A stretch of DNA of 64,000 nucleotides from Oscheius sp. JU75. Taxonomy: Eukaryota; Nematoda; Chromadorea; Rhabditida; Rhabditidae. The notes below the pieces were generated by a model. The model searched no databases. It was not told where the DNA came from and worked only from the letters and a program-made list of their open reading frames with translations. Both the position numbers and the translations under genes were made by a program. The DNA lies in NCBI GenBank assembly GCA_037178855.1, contig JASJZC010000005.1, positions 10,044,001 through 10,108,000 on the forward strand. The letters run 5' to 3'. Positions 56,401 to 64,000 of this stretch are shown one piece after another. The stretch's first letter is position 1. Each line of letters opens with the position of its first letter.

Positions 56401-59400
56401 TTAATAACTTCTGCTTCGGAATTAAAAACAGCAATCAATGACTAAAAATTAGACTGCGATTACTAGGCAAAGTCGTCAAAGTACCGAAACGGTAAAAACA
56501 CCCATTTGTACAACTCACATCTCGGCACAGCATGGCAGTTCTCCGTTAGACAGGAATGAATCACCGCTCTGCAAACCGAGCCAGCTGGGCAGTCTACCAA
56601 CTCACAGGGTGCCCGACAATCACAGACTATGCATCCGTCATTGTCTGTCTTGAATCTAAATGGATCTATCAAATCGAAAGAACAGCCCTCTTACCCAAAA
56701 GGACAGTGCTTCTGGCACGATCTAACTGGACAGGACCGAGGATATCGGCAGTTGGGCTGCTTCTCGGTCTTGGTACCTAAAATAGCATATCTTTTTGTGT
56801 CAGAGGCATTTTAACTGGCCTGGAATCTCATCTCCAGCCCCATCAACACACCATCGGAGACCATAGTGCTGTTGTACTTGTTGGAACTCTCCATTGAAAT
56901 CACATTCTGGTACAAAAATGGCGGGGTTTCGTTCTCGGAGAGCTGTGGAGGCTAGATGAGCATGGATACCTGAATACTCTAGGTAACTATCAAATTGAAA
57001 CATAATTGTAGACCATTCGGCCCATAGCTTTTGACCCGCTTAAGACTTTTTGACCCGAAGATCTGTTTAAAAAAAGCAAAGAACAGGCAAAACTAGCCAT
57101 GTATAGAGATCAGAGGTCATAAGCCAAAAATTTTGAGTACCAGCAAAAACGCTGTTTCACTCTCGGGAAGTGCACATTTCTGAAAAACTGTAAGCATAAT
57201 TTTGTAGCACTTGATCAACTGTGGCCCGATTTCTCAGAACTTCTTTATCGCTAAGCTGTGAGCGCTCCAAAAAGATGATTTCTGCCGAACTTTTGACTTA
57301 TGACCTCTGATCTCTATACATGGCTGGAGAGAGCTACTTTTGTCTGTTCTTTACTTTTTTGAAACAGCTCTCCAGCTCAAGCGGGTCAAAAACTATGGAC
57401 CGAAAGGCCGACAATTATGTTTTAACCTGATATGTCACGATCACTGTCATTCTTTCAAAGTTCTCACATTGCGTAGTCACAGCCGGAGCTGAACATCTGA
57501 AGGCACATCCATCGAAACAGCACTTCTGATAGGTAGGACATTCGTTGTCCCCTTTGCAGTCAGCAGCCTTTAGTCTCTGTGAACAGAAGGCTCCAATAGC
57601 TGGAATCTTCATGCACTCCCCCAGACGTACTTTGTTGTGAACTGAAGTTGCAAATTCTGAATTGTGGGTGACCAAACAGTGTTGGGTTCTTACCAGCAGG
57701 CTGGCAAGTTAGTCCACAGCCATTGGAACAGCACTTGTGGTCGGAAGGGCACTGTTCGTCGAGAATACAGTGTCGTGAGCAGTCACCGCTTGGTTGAAGG
57801 ACGGCAGGGCATGTTCCTGGATGACTTCTGGGCTCTGGAATGAGAGGGTTCGCTTGTAAGACTGATGAGTTCTTGACCAAAAGGGAACAGTGAGACAGGC
57901 GCGTCGTTGTGGCGTCATTTTCGAAATCCACAGACTCGACAGTTAGACAGTGAACTAGGTGGTCCTATTCTAATAATGAATCTTACCTGGTCCCGGACAA
58001 CAATATCCCGTCTCTTGACTGAAGACTTGACAGTAGGAGGCTGTCTTCGACCCGATACATTGGTTACTGTCCCTGCATTGAATTGGCTCGAAACTTGAAG
58101 AATCCAATACTGGTGAAGAGATTGCGCACGGGTTGACAACACAGCGGGGAACCTCCTGACACGGTGGATCATCGCAGTCGGACAGCATTGGGATACAGAC
58201 AGCCGAATTGGGGCATGTCACCTCGTCGCAAGGTGACCGGCATTCACATGAATTGCACCCATTAGAGTCCTTCTTGAAACCGAACTTGCAGTCCATCTTG
58301 TTCACGCAGAGGGGGACATTACATCTTCGGCCTGATACAAGTTTTACAAAGGAAAATAGCTGTTCTACCGTTACAAGAAGGACTGATGTCTTCCGAGGTC
58401 CTGGTTCCCTCTATCTCGACACCAGTCTTGTCGACACACCAACAGTAGTCGGCATTACATTGGACTTCTTCAAAGGATCCGTCGGGACGACACTTGATGA
58501 AGTTCATCAGGCCGATCTGTTGATATGCTCCTTTCATCAGGAGGCAGGCCGTGTTGCGGTCGGGATAGACACAAACACGACGACAGCCGTCAGAGCAACA
58601 TTTCTGGACACCGACACAGTTGGAGTCCTTGGTACACTCGTTGTTCTTTCTGAAAGTGTGTTTATAGAGAAAGTTTCCACAGTTAGACAGTCATGTCGCT
58701 GTGGCCTCTGATTTCGAGGCAGTTTGCCAGAATACTCACTCTTTGAAGCTGCACTGTCTCACATCGAAGTGTGGACAATTTCCAGGCTTCTCCAGATCTG
58801 TCGATGGTAAAATTTCCGGCGTAGTTACTGTAGACGCAGGAGTGGTTACTTCTGAATGCTCTCTCAAAGGGGGTGATCAAGATATTTACCTAGACAAATA
58901 GTAGCACAGCCATCAAAGCAGCACTTTCTCTCCATTGGACAGTCATCGTCTGCTCGGCATTCCAGTCTACATTCTCCAGAAGCTTCCAGTTGGGGCTGTA
59001 TGATGGGACATGCTCCTGGTCTAATGGGGCGAGACGGGTAGGAACAACAGGCTCCCCCAGAAGACATTCCAATATTGTGACACCAGTAGTCTCTTGGACA
59101 CTCACTGTCAAGAGTACATGTCTCGACCACTCCGATAGGAGAAACCAGAGGTTCTCCAGAGGGACAAAAGTTCAGAACACAACGTGGCTGAGCCGGACAG
59201 TTCTCCTTCTGGTAGCAGTCAACAGCCGACATGATACAGCTGCTCCCCTGCTGACACTTGACGTCCAAGCAAGGATTCCGACATTTGCAGGTCTTACACC
59301 CGTCAGGGTCCCTCTCGTAGCCGTAAAGACAAGCTATCTGGCACTCCACAACATTGCGGCACTTCTTGACTATGTCACAGTTTGGAGCACGACCGTCTGT

Positions 59401-62400
59401 CCGGGTACCGGGGATCTCTTCCCCAGTGAAGACCTCGACACAGTAGCAGTGATTGTCGTCACACTGTAGTCTGTTTGTTCAAAGGAGAGGTGAGGGTAAC
59501 TGACCTGTTTGTGTTCAAAGTTTCCGGCAATGTCACACTTCCGCGCTGTTCTCAGTGAGTAAACTTCTGCTGTCAGGGAGAGGTGGAAGCAGGCTGCAAA
59601 GTATCATTACTTTCATTGGAGAGCCGAACTTACGAGTGGTTTTGGAGAAGTGTGAGCAGCGAGAGCCACAGCCAGCTCGACAACAGCGTCTCATAGCGTG
59701 GCAGTCACTGTCGGACTTGCATTCCATGGTACAGTTCTGGGAGGGTGGGAGGTCAGGACAGTCGGAGACGAGGGATGAGAGTCGCTCTGAAATAGTCACT
59801 GTCTCTCTGTCTCTCTGTCACTCGGCCTCTCTGTCTCTCTGACCTTTGTTATGTTTTGCAACTTCTCCAGGCTGGTACTTAGCCTTCAGCTTGTTTATCG
59901 GTCTGATAGGGGAAGTTACAGGTTTGAACTTTGTAGCCAAACACGACAATCCACATCCATCGAAGCAGCACTTGCCTAAAGCTACCCTGTCTATCTCTCT
60001 GTTCTCCCCTTACCATTCGTACAGTCATCATCAACCTTACAAGTAGAGACACAAGAGGCCTCTTTCGATGGTTGTCTAGCTGGACATTTTTCCTCTTTTA
60101 TTGTCGGTCTCACTCCCAGACAGCAGAATCCCAAACCGTTGTATCCGACCTGAAAGAGTTGGTCCAGACCAGTTTGAGGCTAATTTGTTGACCGACTATC
60201 TCTGGCACAACTAGTTTTCCCTCCCCTCCGGTCAGTTTTGCCAACCCGGAACATACCTGATGACACCAGAAGCCTTCGGAACACTGTTCATCACTGGCAC
60301 AGAGTGCTGTCACCCCCGAAGCCAGTGACATTGGATTGCTGATTGGACAGGCATTGATGAGACACCGAGGGACTGGAAGGCATGGTGGTTTGGCACAATC
60401 CGGCTCAACCAGCTGACAAGAGTCACCAGAGTTGGAGCATCTGGAAGAGAGTATTTTGGAACTAAAATAGAGAGAGTAACTTACTTGACTCCGTGACAGA
60501 CATCGTGACAGAGACAGCCTTCCACGGGACAGCCACTCTCGTCCAGCAGAAGGTCATGGGGGCAGTGAGAGGAATCACACTTTCGGAGACATTTGCGGGG
60601 ACCTGAAGAATAGAATTTTTTTGTTGGAAAGTATGGAGCGGAAAGAGGGAGTTGGATGGGGGTCTTCGAAGCAAGTCAAATACCCTTAGTAGTAAACTGG
60701 GTAAGTTGGTGGGAGCAAAATATCCAGGGGGTTCGAAAAGAGAGTGAGAAGCTACAAGTCAAGTTTGCTATTACTGTAGTACTATATTACTTACACAACA
60801 TTTAATTTATGTTATCAAAGTTTCCCCGCTTTCAAAGAGAGACTATCGCCGAACTTTTACCAGTCCTGAAAAGTTTGGAAGGTGCTCCGGACTATCCCAA
60901 GGTGTGTCAGTTTGGTTCTTGGGGTTCCCAAACCAATCCCTGACTTTCAATTTCTCCTGATCAAACTGGCCAGCTGGCTGTTGCGTCTACTGCTTGAAAC
61001 GATTGGCTCTGGATAACAAGTTAATCCCTCGTGGGCCTACTGCTCCTTCCCATTCATATCTCCTCGTCACCCTTCACTCTCTGCTCACAGTCAGCTTCCT
61101 ACTGTCCAGTAGTGTTTGTCTACGCTGCGAGAGGCGAGCAAATGCCGACCTAATCTGACAGCTTGTGGCTCTCACAATCAAACACGGTGGAGCCACTGTT
61201 GGTAGCGGAGGGCACGCGAGCCAACTTACTCAAGCACATGTCCGGCTTCCGCATCCCGATGGCCTCACGGGTTCCGGGGATCTCCGAGCCATAGTTGACA
61301 TCAACACACCAGCATTCGGTGTGGGTACATTGGATACCGGAAAATTTGCCAGTCAGCTCACAGGAGGGGACGTAACCGTTGAGTAGGTGCTTCTCCGGGA
61401 GACGGAGGACAGCCATCCAGAAGTGGATGCACACTGGAAGGAAGACAAATTCAGATAAGAACAGAGACTAACTCGAGGCTTTGACTGGATCGAAGCAACG
61501 GTTTCCACAGTTACTTGCACAGCATTTCTGGTGGCCAGGACAGTCGAGATCATAAGTACATAGCGAGGTACTTTCTGAAAACTGTCTCTGTCTCATTGTC
61601 TCGGTACCTTTGCAGTTGAGATCAAGAGTTTGATGAGGACACTGCCCTAGCTTGACTTTACTTGTAAGAAATGTAGGGACTAAAATTTAAGGTTTACTGT
61701 GTACTCTCCCCTTCTACCATCTGCCGTGTCCGGTCTAAGACTCCCAGAACCTGGCACTGGATAAGGAAAAATAGAGTTTAACCTGTCCGGGAGCGACTTT
61801 ACCACGGAAATTATCCTGTTCAACGGGTCTGAAAGTGAGGTTTTGGGCCTGCGGCGGCGGGTGAGCAATTACCTCCTCCACCAGTACCTACAGAGGTTAC
61901 CACAGGGCTAATTGGCATCGCGGACTCGGCCCGGATGGCGAAGGACGACATCGGTACCACACATTCGCGCCCACAGCCATTGGAACAGCAGATTAGACGG
62001 CCTGAATGGCAGTAAGGAAGTGGGAAAAATGAAACTACCTTGACAGTCAGCGTCTCTTTCACAACGGAGAGCACAGATACCTCCTGTCAGTCGGGGGCAT
62101 TCGGATCGACGTTGTTGGGCTGAAAATTGATGTAAAAGACACAGAGACAGAGATCGAGATCGAGACACTCACTTCTCGGAACACAATATGCCCTCGACCC
62201 AGTTGAAATGCAAGTCTCATCGGCATGGCAAATTGTCGCCTGTAAGAACATGATTACTGTCTGTCGCTGTCAATTAGCCCTTACCTGACAGGCGTCTTCT
62301 GCACATTGACAGCTGCACTGCCCTTTGCCGTCTCTTAAATACCCGAAAGGACAGATTTCATTGCAGTTATCCGGCTGGGTACAGGTCTCTTGACCATGAA

Positions 62401-62437
62401 TGAGGGCGAAACTAACGAATATTAATAGCAATAACAT
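50464..62437 (-). CDS. Giant membrane protein with repeated WAP, thyroglobulin-1 and antistasin modules plus one Kunitz domain
   Basis: About 30 exons over 12 kb. The start at 62437 (MLLLLIFVSFALIHG, signal peptide) has a TTTCAG acceptor-like site 17 bases upstream. The ectodomain repeats a unit of WAP four-disulfide modules (DCPMERKCCFDGCATIC at 58905-58980), a thyroglobulin type-1 module (NADYCWCVDKTGVEIEGTR at 58410-58470) and an antistasin-like module (YGYERDPDGCKTCKCRNPC at 59270-59340) followed by a CC-containing spacer. I count about 10 WAP, 6 thyroglobulin and 6-7 antistasin modules. Near the C-terminus is one Kunitz domain (51590-51420: GPCALSVPRYFYSIVNRTC, FDYGGCSGNMNNF). A possible SEA-like stretch, a membrane helix (LLAAVACASLIAICSLVAC, about 50815-50755) and a basic cytoplasmic tail ending RPTSRIYF follow. 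All four extracellular families are known protease inhibitors or matrix modules. Intron 54653-56518 joins RC|VPNTC in phase and hosts another gene. A few joins (for example near 52310) are uncertain. Confidence 0.9.
53838..53957. repeat. GTTAGACAG dispersed repeat, two to three units
   Basis: Units GTCAGTTGGACTGTCACGTCG, CAACAGTTAAACAGATTTGCC with GTTGTGGCTTCATTTTT, and AAGTTAGACAGTCACG. In the intron between the exons ending near 54136 and starting near 53794 of the giant gene; directly adjoins the exon copy at 53960-54044. Confidence 0.75.
53960..54044. repeat. Intronic copy of an exon fragment of the same gene
   Basis: About 84 bases (GACTACAAGTGTTGGAACAG ... GACGTTCATCCCGACCGAT ... GCTTTTTGTCCC) match 52128-52211 with only about four differences. 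The source is coding exon sequence of the antistasin/thyroglobulin region. Here it sits in an intron, between GTTAGACAG repeats on both sides. Confidence 0.9.
54061..54125. repeat. GTTAGACAG dispersed repeat, downstream flank of the exon copy
   Basis: GACTAGACAGTTAAGCAGTTACG, TCGCTGTGATCTCTTTCTGAA, then a partial unit (CAACAATTAGACACC). Confidence 0.7.
55162..55546 (+). CDS. Gene nested in an intron of the giant gene; 3' exons of a probable secreted protein
   Basis: Plus-strand exons 55162-55265, 55306-55400 and 55441-55546 join in phase. They read DPCLHDYDGGMLQNLTVNFP, NSTCNFRTDFCGPGNSITTC, TRSNGTYNGVKIYYPNGTIE and FVMQLDGSHFYYKGAIVSTF before a stop. Paired cysteines and N-glycosylation sites (NLT, NST, NGT) suggest an extracellular product. 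The intron 55266-55305 uses a GC donor (GCAAGT). Upstream exons are likely between 54720 and 55050 (for example GTYCVYGPY at 55013-55038) but are not resolved; no start codon assigned. It lies wholly within intron 54653-56518 of the minus-strand gene. Confidence 0.55.
55868..55985. repeat. Tandem duplicate, copy 1, possible cysteine-rich exon
   Basis: The plus frame reads GSYVGRTLLCCHGSPIGTSS then TCHEPQRSISQTCVSNP before a stop at 56041. Matches 56295-56410. Coding in copy 1 is open; in copy 2 it is broken. Confidence 0.5.
56295..56410. repeat. Tandem duplicate, copy 2, broken
   Basis: Shares GGAACATCATCTA, CTGTCACGAGCCCCA (CTTGTCATGAGCCGCA in copy 1) and GCATCAGCCAAA. In this copy a stop replaces the arginine codon after CHEPQ, and an upstream base shift breaks the frame. 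Confidence 0.5.
57001..57420. mobile_element. 420-base inverted-repeat element filling an intron
   Basis: The arms 57001-57125 and 57289-57420 pair almost throughout (TTTTGACCCGCTT against AAGCGGGTCAAAA; GTATAGAGATCAGAGGTCAT against ATGACCTCTGATCTCTATAC). Ends are CATAATTGT and ACAATTATG. The interior (about 160 bases) has no frame. It occupies all but a few dozen bases of the 457-base intron 56970-57426 of the giant gene. Confidence 0.85.
57886..57953. repeat. GTTAGACAG dispersed repeat in an intron of the giant gene
   Basis: GGAACAGTGAGACAGGCGCG, TCGTTGTGGCGTCATTTTCG, AAATCCACAGACTCGACAG, TTAGACAGTG: one full unit running into the next. Confidence 0.75.
58678..58722. repeat. GTTAGACAG dispersed repeat in an intron of the giant gene
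   Basis: CACAGTTAGACAGTCATGTCG, CTGTGGCCTCTGATTTCGAGG. Lies in a short intron between two WAP-coding exons. Confidence 0.75.
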
Positions 62438-62829
62438 TTGGAAATCATTCGAGCTGAAAATGAAACTTTTTAAGAGTGTGTACAGGAGTCGAGGTCAAGT
62501 ATCATAAAAGTGGGGGCTACTTAGAAGTAGCGCTGCCTAATCCGATGAGGAGGCGTGGTCAGGCTGGCTAATGGGCGGACGGTCAGTTAGTCTCTCCTCA
62601 CTCACTCACCCTTTGAGTGGATTTGATGTCGACCGCGGGCTATGAGTAGAGTAAATAGTAGCCAAGATTAAGGGGCTGATCGGATACTGACAGGCTCAGA
62701 GTAAAGGATATGGGGAGACAAGTTTGGGATGGGGAGAGTTGCCCGGGTTCAGACTTTCTTCAATTTTCTCTCGCTCTCATTCTCTCTGTCTCTTTGTTCC
62801 TTTTTTTTCTTTCTTCTCTTAAGTTTTCT
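62438..62829. other. Upstream flank of the giant gene
   Basis: Contains TATCATAAAAGTGGG near 62500 (weak TATA-like on either strand) and a CT-rich stretch at 62760-62820. No gene. Confidence 0.35.
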
Positions 62830-63400
62830 TTTACTACAGTGGCTCTTGAAAAGGCGAACGAACAGCTTGTGGCTAGAGCCGTTCATTTCGATCTGACTGT
62901 ATCATACATTGCTCCTGATATTTCAACAAATTTTCCAATACTGAACACACAGTTTTTTCTTCCAACACAGAAAGAAACAAGCAGAAAAACTGCAGGAAGT
63001 TGTTGTTCTTGGCATCTATCGATCATCTGCTGTCACGATCGCCCCAGAGGTTTCTCACCAATACTCTTGGGTGACTTCAACTGCAAGATCATCCGAGATC
63101 GCTGGGTGATGCTGACGACATCGTGCTGTTCTCTAGAAGCCGACCAGGAATTGAAAGAATGCTACATAAGTTGACAGGAGCACTGGGCTCAGTAGGTCCC
63201 GAAATCGATACCAAAAAAGCCGTACTCGTTTCTAACATCGTGAACAAGACCCCAATCAACGGATCCAATATCAACTTTGTTAATGATCTCGTTTTCCTTG
63301 GGTCAAAGATCACCATTCTCCTTCACGATTCTGGAGAAGTTTTGTTGTTCAGAAACAGTTATTGCCCGAATTGGTTGGTAGGTCAACTTTGGGTGCGCTC
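62830..63400 (+). mobile_element. LINE fragment, endonuclease end fused to reverse transcriptase (internally deleted)
   Basis: 62840-63095 reads ALEKANEQLVARAVHFDLTV and ILLGDFNCKIIRD, the C-terminal part of the endonuclease (the GDFN motif). At about 63105 it jumps straight to the reverse transcriptase active site (ADDIVLFSRSRPGIERMLHK), then NINFVNDLVFLGSKI. Most of the polymerase is missing. DNA from 63110 to 63330 is about 85-90% identical by eye to the reverse complement of 50290-49950. Confidence 0.85.
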
Positions 63401-63475
63401 TAATACTTGGTTTTTGTCCCAATGAAGCCACTGGAAGCCTTTTTTACTACAAAGCGGCGCAGCCGCCAATGCAAA
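63368..63475. repeat. Dispersed repeat, copy 2
   Basis: Inverted relative to 31800-31895; shared words GTCAACTTTGGGTGCGCTCT and GCGGCGCAGCCGCCAATGC. It directly follows the LINE fragment. Confidence 0.75.
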
Positions 63476-64000
63476 ATGATGACGAAGGGTAGAGAATCCA
63501 TCGGAGACGGTTGGTGCGAGTGAATCTCTAAAGCGCCAATATGTTCCGATTTCTGTTCTTTTCCGTTTCTTTTTGGTTTGCTCTAATTCATTATGCCACG
63601 CTTTTTGCGATAAGCAGTATGTGAGAGCTAGAAAACCGCTGCAAAGCTAAAAATACCGAGTTTTCAACTTTTTCGGCGTCCCCGTCAATTGTTTTGAATT
63701 GTGCGCACCAACTTTGGGCTCTTGGGCACAATAGCTGTACATTCGCTTTAACTGGTGACTCGCTGGAAATACGTCCATCTCTTGAAACAAAGACATAGAG
63801 ACAGAGAGACAAAGTAACAAGCAATGTGATACACATGTTTGCTAAAAAACGACACTCGAACGCTGTCAGCATGACCAGTGTGTGCTGTTCTCTTAGTAAC
63901 GGGCAACCATTTACTTGTTTCCTTCTTCTAGCCTTGTAAATGTTCTTCATACCTTTATACTTATCATTTTCAGCAACAATCCAAATGGAAAAGATAACTC
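63476..64000. other. Window end, no gene recognised
   Basis: A minus frame at 63591-63950 runs over a GAGACAGAGAGACAAAG microsatellite (63795-63815) and shows no family signal. A gene could start beyond the window. Confidence 0.35.

Noticed and set aside
59555-59842. Plus-strand frames overlapping the giant gene, such as 58208-58711 and 58990-59469
   Set aside because: They are antisense shadows of cysteine-rich exons whose minus-strand modules and splice phases are clear.
60808-61020. Plus frame MLSKFPRFQRETIAELL in an intron of the giant gene as a second nested gene
   Set aside because: Only one short exon-like stretch with a donor; no acceptor or continuation could be supported.
1-64000. 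CRISPR arrays, bacterial operons, ribosome binding sites, phage attachment sites
   Set aside because: Spliced genes, collagen and nematode receptors show this is eukaryotic nuclear DNA; no direct-repeat spacer arrays were seen.

Overview
The window is nuclear DNA of a nematode, most likely a chromadorean; I cannot name the species. The evidence is a cuticle collagen with the nematode N-terminal domain, a Patched-related (PTR) protein, a class-delta serpentine chemoreceptor, and a very compact gene style. Most introns are 37-60 bases, and splice-acceptor-like sites lie just before several start codons, as expected for spliced-leader trans-splicing. All exon models were read by eye from splice signals, reading phase and family motifs.

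Layout. 0-1 kb: broken chemoreceptor-like gene (+). 4.8-6.2 kb: pepsin-family aspartic protease (+). 7.4-9.0 kb: cuticle collagen (+). 9.0-15.6 kb: atlastin/guanylate-binding-protein-like large GTPase (-) followed by decayed copies of its own tail. 16.8-19.2 kb: transposon zone, with a LINE endonuclease fragment and a dead DD37D mariner sitting inside a larger inverted repeat. 20.3-21.8 kb: chemoreceptor (-) with a 409-base inverted-repeat element in one intron. 22.7-25.6 kb: SLMAP homologue (-), intact. 25.6-29.6 kb: no gene recognised. 29.8-30.4 kb: small four-helix membrane protein (+). 31.0-34.3 kb: equilibrative nucleoside transporter (+). 34.3-36.1 kb: srd-type chemoreceptor (-), tail to tail with the transporter. 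37.7-38.0 kb: small secreted protein (-). 39.7-44.1 kb: PTR protein (+), 863 residues. 44.9-46.4 kb: small secreted-protein genes and a palindromic exon. 46.5-47.8 kb: Q/P-rich protein (+). 48-50.3 kb: LINE fragments. 50.5-62.4 kb: one 12-kb gene (-) for a single-pass membrane protein made of repeated WAP, thyroglobulin type-1 and antistasin modules plus one Kunitz domain. One of its introns holds an opposite-strand gene. 62.8-63.5 kb: another LINE fragment.

The genes do not form a pathway or an obvious operon. Several are surface or extracellular products (collagen, PTR, chemoreceptors, protease, multi-inhibitor protein). SLMAP and the GTPase are general cell-biology genes.

Most unusual signals: a dispersed 45-60-base repeat family found mainly in introns; an 84-base high-identity copy of an exon lying in another intron of the same gene between members of that family; a 420-base inverted repeat that almost fills an intron; a mariner at the centre of a palindrome; and isolated one-base frame breaks in otherwise good genes. 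The last may be assembly errors or real decay.
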